64,000 nucleotides of DNA from Cupriavidus pauculus (GTDB lineage: Bacteria > Pseudomonadota > Gammaproteobacteria > Burkholderiales > Burkholderiaceae). The notes under the pieces are model-generated. The model saw only the letters and a list, made by a program, of their open reading frames with translations. It ran no database searches and was not told the origin of the DNA. Each line of letters starts with the position of its first letter. The first letter of the stretch is position 1. The position numbers were made by a program, and so were the translations under genes. Of the stretch, positions 1 through 9,087 are shown piece after piece. The stretch covers positions 1,833,730 through 1,897,729 of the forward strand of contig NZ_CP033970.1 in assembly GCF_003854935.1 (NCBI RefSeq), read 5' to 3'.

Positions 1-1792
<1,792 letters not shown>

Positions 1793-2065
1793 TACATACT
1801 CCTGTGGGCAGGCGGCTGATGATTTGGCGTTCTACCGCTATGCACGACATTGCTGACCGCTTGCCAGTACACAAGGCTCCTACAGCGAGAACCTTCTGCC
1901 GGTCCACAGTGTGCGCGAAAAATGGGGATCGCGCATGATACTGATCGCGATGATGCAGTGCAACGTGAGCTTGGCTCGCGCTTTGCGATTGTGGACGGTG
2001 GGTTGCATTTCAAGCGGCCGCCACGCTCATCGCGCGTTTCAACGGGCCTGCAACGACCCTGGACA

Positions 2066-2722
2066 TCAGGCGGAAGGGGCTTCGGCCAGCAAGACCAGGT
2101 CTGCCAAGGCTCTGCCGCCTGCCGAAATATGGATGCGCATCGCTTCGGCGGCGGCATCCGCTTGTCCGCTCAGTATCGCGTCGACAACCTGGCTGTGTTC
2201 GCGATAAGACGACGCCAGGCGCGCCTCATTGATAAGGTCCTTGCGCTGCCAGTAAATGGCCAGGCGCCTTCTCAACTGGACGATCTGCTCGGTCAGAAAC
2301 GGATTGGCTGCGGCCTGGTACAGCACGTCATGGAAGGCGCGATTTGCCTCGGCATAGGCGGCCGCATTGCATGCACGGGCCGGGATACCCGCGGCTTCGT
2401 GCGCGGTTGACAGTGCTTTTCGACCCTCTGTGGAAATTCGTCGCGTCGCCAGACGGGCGACCACCCCCTCCATTTCCGCCAGCGTCTCGAACATGGCCAC
2501 CAGCTCCGCCGCACTGGGCTTGTGGACAAACATGCCGGCACGCGGCGCGATCGATACCAATCCTTGGGCTGCGAGCATCAGTAACGCCTCGCGGACAGGC
2601 GTGCGCGAGCTGTCGAACTGTTCGGCCAAGGCCTTCTCATCTATCTGCGCGCCAGGGCGCAACTCGCCGGCCTGGATCGCGGCGATAACGTTTTCTCGGA
2701 TGCGGTCTTGGAGCGATTGCAC
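2066..2722 (-). CDS. GntR-family transcriptional regulator, FadR/FCD subgroup
   Basis: A 218-residue one-component regulator. The N-terminal winged helix-turn-helix spans about residues 8-70, with the typical FDSSRTPVREALLMLAAQGL recognition segment. The C-terminal all-helical FCD ligand-binding domain covers about 80-205 and includes the expected Asp/His metal-ligand pattern (AFHDVLY and REHSQVVDAI). Proteins of this type usually repress the divergent catabolic operon until a carboxylic acid or CoA-related effector binds. Here the gene is divergent from the crotonase/TctC/CaiB operon, with 78 bases between start codons. That gap contains a perfect 16-bp palindrome, which makes local control very likely. 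The ligand is not predictable. Confidence 0.92.
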   Translation of the reverse strand: MQSLQDRIRENVIAAIQAGELRPGAQIDEKALAEQFDSSRTPVREALLMLAAQGLVSIAPRAGMFVHKPSAAELVAMFETLAEMEGVVARLATRRISTEGRKALSTAHEAAGIPARACNAAAYAEANRAFHDVLYQAAANPFLTEQIVQLRRRLAIYWQRKDLINEARLASSYREHSQVVDAILSGQADAAAEAMRIHISAGGRALADLVLLAEAPSA

Positions 2723-2764
2723 GGGTTAACCCTCTACTTTCCCTTGGAAAATATCTGTAGCCTG

Positions 2765-2780
2765 TTTTGATATATCAAAA
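2765..2780. promoter_or_regulatory. Probable GntR operator overlapping operon promoter
   Basis: TTTTGATATATCAAAA is a perfect 16-bp palindrome in the 78-base gap between the divergent GntR gene and the crotonase gene. A related half, ATATATCAAG, ends directly before the crotonase ATG at 2801. TTGGAA at 2744-2749 could be a -35 element with the palindrome covering the -10, so binding would occlude the promoter. The assignment to this regulator is inferred from position. Confidence 0.65.
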
Positions 2781-2800
2781 GGCCAACGAAATATATCAAG

Positions 2801-3562
2801 ATGAATGATAACTTGCCCTCGCTCTCCGTCGAAGGTCGCATTGCCACGATTACGCTGCGACGACCCAAGGTGGCCAATCGCCTAAGTCCAGCCGACCTCG
2901 ACGCATTGCGCGATCACGTGGCGGCGGTCAACGGCCGGCCAGAGGTGCTTGTGCTCCGATTTGCCGCCGAGGGCAAGTATTTCTGCAGTGGCTACGACAT
3001 CGGCTCCCTGGGTGGCAAAGCGGAAGAGGGCGCCGCAAATTTCGGCGACGTGATGGATGCCATCGCCGTGGCTCGGCCGGTCACGATCGCTGCGATCCAG
3101 GGCGGGGTCTACGGGGGAGCAACGGACCTCTGCCTGGCATGCGATTTCCGGGTGGGGGTACCGGATTGCGACATGTTCATGCCGGCTGCTCGGCTCGGCC
3201 TGCATTTCTATCGCGGCGGCATGGAGCGCTATGTCTCGCGTCTCGGTCTGAACGCGGCCAAGAGGCTGTTTCTGACAGCCGACCGTATTTCGGCGGAAGA
3301 GATGCTGCGCGTGGGCTTTCTGACAGAGCTGGTGGCAGCCGAGGCGCTGACTTCCCGTGTCGAAGCACTGAGCGCGCAGCTTGCCAGCATGGCGCCCATT
3401 GCGCTGCTGGGCATGAAACGCCACCTCAACGACATCGCCTGCGGGCGCCTTGACATTGACGCCTTGCAGGAGGACATCCGTCACTCGGAGTCATCGGAAG
3501 ACCTGCGCGAGGGCGCAGCAGCATGGCGGGAAAAACGGATCCCGGCGTTCCACGGCAGGTAG
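2801..3562 (+). CDS. Crotonase-superfamily protein (enoyl-CoA hydratase-like)
   Basis: A 253-residue cytosolic crotonase-fold protein, the usual length for the family. The CoA-binding and oxyanion-hole segments are recognisable at EGKYFCSGYDIGSL (about residues 64-77) and GGVYGGATDLCLACDFRV (about 106-123). The two catalytic glutamates of rat crotonase appear to be missing: the E144 position reads as Ala in PAARLGLHF, and the E164 position reads as Arg in AKRLFLTADRISA. A plain hydratase reaction is therefore doubtful, and an isomerase, hydrolase or other crotonase reaction is possible. It is the first gene of a three-gene operon with a TctC receptor and a CaiB-type CoA-transferase, so it probably acts on the CoA ester of an imported acid. 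Confidence 0.88.
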   Translation: MNDNLPSLSVEGRIATITLRRPKVANRLSPADLDALRDHVAAVNGRPEVLVLRFAAEGKYFCSGYDIGSLGGKAEEGAANFGDVMDAIAVARPVTIAAIQGGVYGGATDLCLACDFRVGVPDCDMFMPAARLGLHFYRGGMERYVSRLGLNAAKRLFLTADRISAEEMLRVGFLTELVAAEALTSRVEALSAQLASMAPIALLGMKRHLNDIACGRLDIDALQEDIRHSESSEDLREGAAAWREKRIPAFHGR

Positions 3563-3612
3563 CCTGCCGCGGCCATTCACTCAAGTGGCGATACAGCTAC
3601 GGAGGAGACATC

Positions 3613-4602
3613 ATGATGAAGACCACCCCGACCCGTCGTACTGTGCTTGCCGTGATCGGCACGGTGATGGGCGCCTTGCCCATTGCCGCCTCGGCGCAGG
3701 CCAACTATCCCACCAAGCCGATACGACTCGTGATCGGCTTTCCCGCCGGCGGCGGCGCCGACAATACCGCGCGCCTCTACGGCGATGCGCTGAGTCGAGA
3801 GCTGGGCCAGCCGGTGGTCGTCGACAACCGGCCGGGGGCGGGCACGACTATCGCGGCGGAGTATGTCGCCAAATCGGCCCCCGACGGCTACACGCTGTAT
3901 ATTGCCACCGCCAGTCTGATGGGTGGCGACAAGGTGCTGTACAAGAACATTCGCTACGAGCCGTCAGACTTCGCGCCCATCACGAAGCTGTCGGCGGCGC
4001 CGCTGATCCTGGCCGTGAACAAGGACGCTGGCATCCGGAACGTGCAGGACCTGATTGCCCAGGCCAAGGCCCATCCGGGCGCCATCAACTATTCGTCATC
4101 GGGCAACGGCGTGATCACGCACCTGGCGGGCGTCTATTTCACCAAGCTGGCCGGCGTGCGCATGACACACGTGCCGTACAAGGGCGGCGCGCCGTCGGCA
4201 CAGGCTGTCGCAGCCGGAGACGTGCAACTGACGTTCGGCACGGCGCCGTCCGTCAAACCCATGATCGACACCCACAAGGTGATTCCGATCGCCGTCACGT
4301 CGGCCCAACGCTCGAATGCAAACCCGCAGTTGCCGACCATTGCAGAAAGCGGCCTCAAGGGCTACGACCTTTCCGCCTGGTACGGGCTTTTTGCACCCGC
4401 CAGGACCCCGCCGGAAATCATCGACAAGCTGTTTGCGGCGACGGCAAAGGTCATGGCCGATCCCGAACTTCGCAAGCGCTTCCTGGCGCAAGGCGACGAG
4501 GTGTCCGTATCGGCTTCCGTGGCCGAGTTTCGCGAATTCGCTGCACGCGAAGGCAAGATCGGCGTGGACCTTGCGCAATCGAGCGGGGCGAAGATTGACT
4601 GA
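3613..4602 (+). CDS. TctC/Bug-family periplasmic solute receptor
   Basis: A 329-residue extracytoplasmic binding protein of the tripartite tricarboxylate transporter (Bug) family, which binds carboxylates in the periplasm. The signal peptide covers residues 1 to about 30 and ends near ASAQA. The family signatures YPTKPIRLVIGFPAGGGAD and VVDNRPGAGTTIAAEYVAK follow, then the mid-protein HVPYKGGAP. An ATG at 3613 preceded by GGAGGAG was chosen over the longer frame that begins inside the crotonase gene. No TctA/TctB permease genes are adjacent, so this is an orphan receptor that may pair with a distant permease or act as a sensor. The stop overlaps a possible upstream ATG of the next gene by one base. 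Confidence 0.92.
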   Translation: MMKTTPTRRTVLAVIGTVMGALPIAASAQANYPTKPIRLVIGFPAGGGADNTARLYGDALSRELGQPVVVDNRPGAGTTIAAEYVAKSAPDGYTLYIATASLMGGDKVLYKNIRYEPSDFAPITKLSAAPLILAVNKDAGIRNVQDLIAQAKAHPGAINYSSSGNGVITHLAGVYFTKLAGVRMTHVPYKGGAPSAQAVAAGDVQLTFGTAPSVKPMIDTHKVIPIAVTSAQRSNANPQLPTIAESGLKGYDLSAWYGLFAPARTPPEIIDKLFAATAKVMADPELRKRFLAQGDEVSVSASVAEFREFAAREGKIGVDLAQSSGAKID

Positions 4603-4637
4603 TGCCGAAGGGTAAACCAAGCATGAAGGAAACCGGT

Positions 4638-5792
4638 ATGAACGTCCTGCAGGGCCCGCTGCACGGCATTACGGTCATTGACCTGACCCGGGTGCTGGCC
4701 GGCCCCTACTGCACAATGATGCTGGCCGACCTGGGCGCCCGCGTCATCAAGATCGAAAACCCCGGCAAGGGCGACGACTCGCGCCAGGTGGGGCCATTCG
4801 TCGACGGCGAATCCGCATATTTTGCGTCGGTCAACCGCAACAAGTCGTCGATTGCGCTTGATCTGAAGGCCGACGTGGACCGGGCAGTCCTTGAACGGAT
4901 GCTGGAAGGGGCCGATGTTCTGGTCGAGAACTTTCGCGCCGGCGTGATGGACAAGCTGGGCTACACCTGGGAGATGCTTCGGCAGCGATATCCGCGCCTA
5001 GTGTACGCGTCCATATCCGGCTTTGGCCAGACAGGTCCCTATCGAAACCGGCCGGCCTATGACATGGTAGTCCAGGCGATGGGCGGACTGATGAGCGTGA
5101 CGGGCGAGCCGGATGGAAACCCGGCGCGCGTCGGCGTGTCGATCGGCGATATTGGTGCCGGCCTATATGCCACCATCGGCATCCAGGCCGCGCTCCTGCG
5201 CCGCGCGACAACGGGAGTGGGGGAGCGGGTCGACATCTCGATGCTCGATTGCCAGGTGGCGCTGCTGGAAAATCCCATCGCCCGCTTCTCCGCGACGGGC
5301 ACGGTGCCCAAGCCGCTCGGCACCCGCCATCCGTCGATTACGCCGTTCGACATGTTCGCCACGCAAGACGGCTTCGTTGTCATCGCTGTCGGCAACGACG
5401 CGCTGTTCGAGCGGCTTTGCAACGCGCTGGACCGACCCGAGTGGATCGCAGACCCGAGATTCGCATCCGTACCGGCCCGCAACGAACATCACGCTGCACT
5501 GAAGGCATGTCTGGAAGGCCGATTGCGGGAGGCCAGGACGGCGAATTGGGAAGCCGTGCTGGAGGCAGCCGGCGTACCGCATGGACCCTTGAACGGTGTG
5601 CCGGAGATCATGGAGAACGCCCACGTATCTGCCCGACACATGCTGTTGGACGTCCCGATCGGGGGCGACAGGACGCTGCGTGTGTCTGGAAACCCCATCA
5701 AGATCGGCGAAGCGTGGCAGGGTAGCGCTGTACGCCGCGCGCCCCGACTGGATGAAGATCGTGAAGCCCTGCTAGGGGAGTTCGGCACCTGA
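4638..5792 (+). CDS. CaiB/BaiF-type CoA-transferase (family III)
   Basis: A 384-residue family III CoA-transferase, which moves CoA between organic acids through an aspartyl-CoA anhydride. Typical features are GITVIDLTRVLAGPYCTMML at the N-terminus, then ADLGARVIKIENPG, the RNKSSIALDLK block, FGQTGPYRNRPAYDMVVQAM, whose Asp matches the catalytic aspartate, and the late GVPHGPLNGVPEI. The start at 4638 follows AAGGA by seven bases. Earlier in-frame ATGs at 4602 and 4623 add 12 or 5 unconserved residues. As the last gene of the GntR-linked operon it would activate the acid delivered by the TctC system, after which the crotonase-like enzyme may act. The substrate is unknown. Confidence 0.93.
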   Translation: MNVLQGPLHGITVIDLTRVLAGPYCTMMLADLGARVIKIENPGKGDDSRQVGPFVDGESAYFASVNRNKSSIALDLKADVDRAVLERMLEGADVLVENFRAGVMDKLGYTWEMLRQRYPRLVYASISGFGQTGPYRNRPAYDMVVQAMGGLMSVTGEPDGNPARVGVSIGDIGAGLYATIGIQAALLRRATTGVGERVDISMLDCQVALLENPIARFSATGTVPKPLGTRHPSITPFDMFATQDGFVVIAVGNDALFERLCNALDRPEWIADPRFASVPARNEHHAALKACLEGRLREARTANWEAVLEAAGVPHGPLNGVPEIMENAHVSARHMLLDVPIGGDRTLRVSGNPIKIGEAWQGSAVRRAPRLDEDREALLGEFGT

Positions 5793-5855
5793 CGGGTCGT
5801 CCACGGGAAAACTGGCCATGGCCAGGTGTGGAGGCTGCCCGGCCGGACGACAAGG

Positions 5856-6353
5856 TTATCGCCGGATCTGACCGAATCCACCCTCCGCCCATCGCGTCGC
5901 GCTGTCCACCGTCAAACGAAAGTCCGCGGGCACGCTGACGCTCGCCACGACCTCACCATACGGATCGATTGCGGTCAGCGTGCCGAACGGTTCGAATTCG
6001 TCCGGCGTGATTGCGAGTTTGACGGTCAGCATCTGCAAAGCAGTCGTAATGGTGACTTCCTTGTTCAGTCGTGCATGCAACTGCTGCTCGTGCCGGCGGA
6101 TGACTTCGGACGCTGTCTTGACCAACGTCTGGTGCGCAGCCGCGTCGAGCGGCTTGGGATCGACCTTGTTCCGGCCCATTGTCCACGGGCCGACGAGTGC
6201 AGGCTCGACATGACCGTCGCGAATCATCTCCACAGCCCATCCTTCGCCGTCCTCGTTCTTGATGACCCTTGCCGTCCAGCCTTTGTCTCGCCAAATCCTC
6301 GGTTCGTGGATGTGCGGAACGTCGTCTTCCAGGGGGGTGGGATTCGAGGACAT
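5856..6353 (-). CDS. Uncharacterised protein under a LexA box
   Basis: A 165-residue soluble protein that I do not assign to a named family. It has no signal peptide or membrane segment. It opens with a Pro-rich acidic stretch, then a basic/aromatic block (IHEPRIWRDKGWTARVIKNE), a central helix-prone segment (AAHQTLVKTASEVIRRHEQQ), and a C-terminal part rich in beta-type residues. The ATG at 6353 was chosen over 6410 because the longer start would place the LexA box inside the coding region. The consensus LexA site at 6390-6405 lies 37-52 bases upstream, so the gene is probably induced by DNA damage. It converges on the CoA-transferase gene. Confidence 0.75.
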   Translation of the reverse strand: MSSNPTPLEDDVPHIHEPRIWRDKGWTARVIKNEDGEGWAVEMIRDGHVEPALVGPWTMGRNKVDPKPLDAAAHQTLVKTASEVIRRHEQQLHARLNKEVTITTALQMLTVKLAITPDEFEPFGTLTAIDPYGEVVASVSVPADFRLTVDSATRWAEGGFGQIRR

Positions 6354-6389
6354 GGGCGAAGCGTCAGGAGTCAAGGTGGCGGGATTATA

Positions 6390-6405
6390 CTGTATGAATA
6401 TACAG
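6390..6405. promoter_or_regulatory. LexA (SOS) box
   Basis: CTGTATGAATATACAG matches the CTGT-N8-ACAG LexA consensus exactly. It sits in an unusually AT-rich patch between the divergent genes at 5856-6353 (minus) and 6637-6954 (plus). Its distance of 37 bases to the minus-strand ATG fits a promoter site for that gene. The plus-strand gene starts 231 bases away and is a less likely target. Confidence 0.85.
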
Positions 6406-6636
6406 TGCAAGTGATCAGCAGCAAACTAGCATCCAATCATTGTTATGTTAAATACCAGATACCAGTAAAAATTGCCTCCCCAAGCATCCCTGCCACCCAC
6501 AACCGCCTCCCGAGTGCCGCCCCAGCCCCACGAGGCCCTCCCACGCCCCGGCACCATCCTTGCAACCGACTGAGACACGCCGCTTGCCGCCCCAGGCGTC
6601 ATAGCGGTCCATGCCACCCGACACGTTGAGGTTTTC

Positions 6637-6954
6637 ATGATCAAGACACTCCTGCACAGCGTTATGGCAGTCGCCGTCGTCGCCGCGCCGTTGGCGTATG
6701 CCCAGACCAAGTCGGTCGATCCGTACACCCAGGGCGCTAAGACGGCCAAGCCTGATCCGTATCTGGACGGGGCCAAGACCGGCAAGCCGGATACGTTCAC
6801 CGATGGTGCGAAGTCTGGCAAGTTCGACTCCTATACTGAAGGCGCCCGTCAGCCGACCGCTTCGAGCCTGGCGCCGGGCAAGACGGCGGATCCGTTCACG
6901 GATGGCGCGCGCAAGGCTGATCCCTACACCGATGGCGCGAAAAGTTCGCGATAG
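6637..6954 (+). CDS. Small exported DPYTDGAK-repeat protein
   Basis: A 105-residue protein with a Sec signal peptide (cleavage near AYAQ at about residue 23). The mature part is almost wholly repeats around D-P-Y-T-D-G-A-K. Six copies are seen, reading DPYTQGAK, DPYLDGAK, DTFTDGAK, DSYTEGAR, DPFTDGAR and DPYTDGAK. The first four are spaced exactly 12 residues apart and a short PTASSLAPGKT linker separates the last two. The repeats are charged and probably disordered or ion-binding, but no function is known to me. It is a free-standing gene between the LexA-box gene and the KaiC-like gene. Confidence 0.82.
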   Translation: MIKTLLHSVMAVAVVAAPLAYAQTKSVDPYTQGAKTAKPDPYLDGAKTGKPDTFTDGAKSGKFDSYTEGARQPTASSLAPGKTADPFTDGARKADPYTDGAKSSR

Positions 6955-7201
6955 CCTGCCAGTGCGCTAGCCGATCGTCACCGCACTTTCGGACATGCCC
7001 GCGCGGCCTGCACCGCGCACCGCCCGGCGGCCCCAGCGGCCATCGGGCCCGGCCGCTGCGGCTGGCCCGATCGCAGCCGGCCACAACGAGCCGCGTCAAC
7101 TGCACCCCGGTGGGATAGAATCGCCCAATCCGGGGTCGCCCCCGTCCCTGCACTCCCCTTCTGGGCCAGCCTTCGCGGTCGGGCCTGTTATCGATCCAGT
7201 T

Positions 7202-8668
7202 ATGACTAAACAGCTCGTGCGCGTCCAAAGCGGTGTACCGGGGCTTGATACGATTCTTTGCGGCGGCCTTGTGCAGGGGGCGACGTACATCGTCCAGGGC
7301 AGTCCCGGCGCGGGAAAGACGATCCTGGCCAACCAGATCGCGTTCCATCAGGTCAAGGCCGGCGGCCGCATTCTCTACGTGACGCTGCTGGCGGAGTCGC
7401 ATGACCGGTTGTTCCAGGCGCTGGCGACGTTCGATTTCTACGATGGCGCAGCGGTCGGCCGCGACGTCTTCTACATCAGCCTGTTCAAGATCCTGCAGGA
7501 GCAGGGGCTCCAGGCGCTGGTCAAGGCGCTGCGCCAGGAAATGGCGCGCAACCAGTGCGACACGCTGGTGCTGGACGGCCTGCTGATTGCCAAGGACAAG
7601 GCCGAGTCCGCGCTGGACGTCAAGACGTTCGTGGCCGAATTGCAGAGCCACGCGGCGTTCACCGGCTGCACCGTCTTCTTCCTGACCAGCGCCGGCATCG
7701 ACGATGTCAGCCCCGAACACACGATGGTCGATGGCGTCATCCAGCTCAAGGAAGAACTGGTCGGCATCCGGACCGTGCGCCAGATGCGCATCTCCAAGTC
7801 GCGCGGCAGTGCCGCGCTGGGCGGCCTGCACCAGTACCGCATCTCCGACCACGGCATCGACGTCTATCCGCGCCTGGAGGCGCTGCACGACACTCCGTCC
7901 AGCGACGAATGGCTCGAACACGCGCGCCTGGAAACCGGCGTGCAGGGCCTGGAACCGCTGATCGGCGGCGGGCTGCCAGCCAGTTCGGTGACGCTGCTCA
8001 TGGGCGCGGCCGGCAGCGGTAAGACGACGTTCGGCATCAATTTCCTGAGCCTGGTCACCCCCGAGTCGCCCGGGCTCTATTTCGGGTTCTACGAATCGCC
8101 GCTGCGGTTGAAGGCGAAGGCGCGCGCGCTGGGCATCGACCTCGATGCGCTGGAGCGCTCCCGCGCGCTGTACATCCTCTGGAATCCGATGACCGAGAAC
8201 CTGCTGGACCTGCTGGGCCACCAGTTGCTCGCCGCCGTGCGCGAACATGGCGTGCGCCGGGTGTTCATCGATGGCGTGACGGGGTTCCAGCGGTCTGCCT
8301 TCCACCAGGGCCGCCTGGTCGAGTTCTACACGGCCGTGACCAATGAACTGCGCGCCGCCGGCGTTTCCACCGTCGCGACGCTGGAGGTGCCGGATTTCAA
8401 CAGCCTGACGGGCACCGATCCCCTGCCCGACTACAGCAGCCTGATGGACAACCTGATGCTGCTGCGGCACGTCAGGCTGGGCGGCGAGCTGCGGCGGTTC
8501 GTGGGCGTCGTCAAGATGCGCGACAGCGCGTTCGACACCACGTTCCATGACGTCGTGATCGGTCCCGGAGGCCTGCGGGTCGCCAACCGCCTGATCGTGT
8601 CCCAACATCCAGGCGAACCGGATTCTGTTTCAGTTTTCACAGGCGCCCAACCCCAAACCAGGTCCTAA
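7202..8668 (+). CDS. KaiC-like double RecA-domain ATPase
   Basis: A 488-residue protein with two tandem KaiC/RadA-type RecA folds. The first has Walker A GSPGAGKT at residues 33-40 and the second GAAGSGKT near 270-277. Each is followed by a Walker-B-like strand (DTLVLDGLL and RRVFIDGVTG). In KaiC a pair of glutamates activates water; here the matching places read LLAESHD and GFYESPL, with one Glu each. A longer reading frame reaches back to 6995, but its first 69 residues are Pro/Ala-rich and unlike the family, so the ATG at 7202 was chosen. The single-receiver gene begins four bases after the stop, which suggests a two-protein signalling pair rather than a clock, since no kaiA or kaiB is nearby. 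Confidence 0.88.
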   Translation: MTKQLVRVQSGVPGLDTILCGGLVQGATYIVQGSPGAGKTILANQIAFHQVKAGGRILYVTLLAESHDRLFQALATFDFYDGAAVGRDVFYISLFKILQEQGLQALVKALRQEMARNQCDTLVLDGLLIAKDKAESALDVKTFVAELQSHAAFTGCTVFFLTSAGIDDVSPEHTMVDGVIQLKEELVGIRTVRQMRISKSRGSAALGGLHQYRISDHGIDVYPRLEALHDTPSSDEWLEHARLETGVQGLEPLIGGGLPASSVTLLMGAAGSGKTTFGINFLSLVTPESPGLYFGFYESPLRLKAKARALGIDLDALERSRALYILWNPMTENLLDLLGHQLLAAVREHGVRRVFIDGVTGFQRSAFHQGRLVEFYTAVTNELRAAGVSTVATLEVPDFNSLTGTDPLPDYSSLMDNLMLLRHVRLGGELRRFVGVVKMRDSAFDTTFHDVVIGPGGLRVANRLIVSQHPGEPDSVSVFTGAQPQTRS

Positions 8669-8671
8669 GCC

Positions 8672-9043
8672 ATGGCAACGGTAGTCGTCATTGACGATGA
8701 AACCATGAATGCCGATGCGCTGGCGTTCATGCTGGAGGCCGAGGGGCTCGAGGTTCGCACGGCTGCCGATGGCGAGGAAGGCATTCGCCTGGTGGCAGAC
8801 CTGGTGCCGGACGTCGTCATCACGGACTTCATGATGCCTGTGATGACCGGCCTGGAAGTCGCGCAGGCGCTGCGGGCGGACCAGGCGGTGGCGCACATCC
8901 CCATCATCCTGCTCACCGCTGCGCAGGCCGAGATCGGTCGCCAGCATCCTCACCTGTTCGATGTCGTGCTCGAAAAGCCCTGCCTGCCCGTCGACGTGAT
9001 CGACATTGTGATGCGGCTCGCCAGGGACGGCCGCGGCAACTAG
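8672..9043 (+). CDS. Stand-alone response-regulator receiver domain
   Basis: A 123-residue CheY-like protein with no output domain. The acidic pocket is D8/D9, the phospho-acceptor is D52 in VVITDFMMP, the switch Thr is T82 in IILLTAA, and the conserved Lys is K102 in LEKPC. It follows the KaiC-like ATPase gene after three bases and is surely co-transcribed. It probably relays phosphorylation state to or from the ATPase or a distant histidine kinase. No kinase gene is in the window. Confidence 0.93.
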   Translation: MATVVVIDDETMNADALAFMLEAEGLEVRTAADGEEGIRLVADLVPDVVITDFMMPVMTGLEVAQALRADQAVAHIPIILLTAAQAEIGRQHPHLFDVVLEKPCLPVDVIDIVMRLARDGRGN

Positions 9044-9053
9044 CCAAAAGAGC

Positions 9054-9075
9054 CGGGCCGCCCACTGGCGGCCCG
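9054..9075. terminator. GC-rich hairpin between convergent genes
   Basis: Arms CGGGCCGCC and GGCGGCCCG flank a four-base CACT loop between the stop codons of the receiver gene and the minus-strand TonB receptor gene. On the minus strand the stem is followed by GCTCTTTT, a weak T-tract. A shared bidirectional terminator is likely. Confidence 0.55.
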
Positions 9076-9087
9076 TCCCGTACTGCC

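Noticed and set aside
5812-5825. CTGGCCATGGCCAG palindrome between convergent genes
   Set aside because: It is a perfect 14-bp palindrome, but without loop or T-tract and far from any promoter, so I cannot support a role.
6995-7201. Longer start for the KaiC-like gene
   Set aside because: It adds 69 Pro/Ala/Gly-rich residues without family match; the ATG at 7202 begins the conserved domain.
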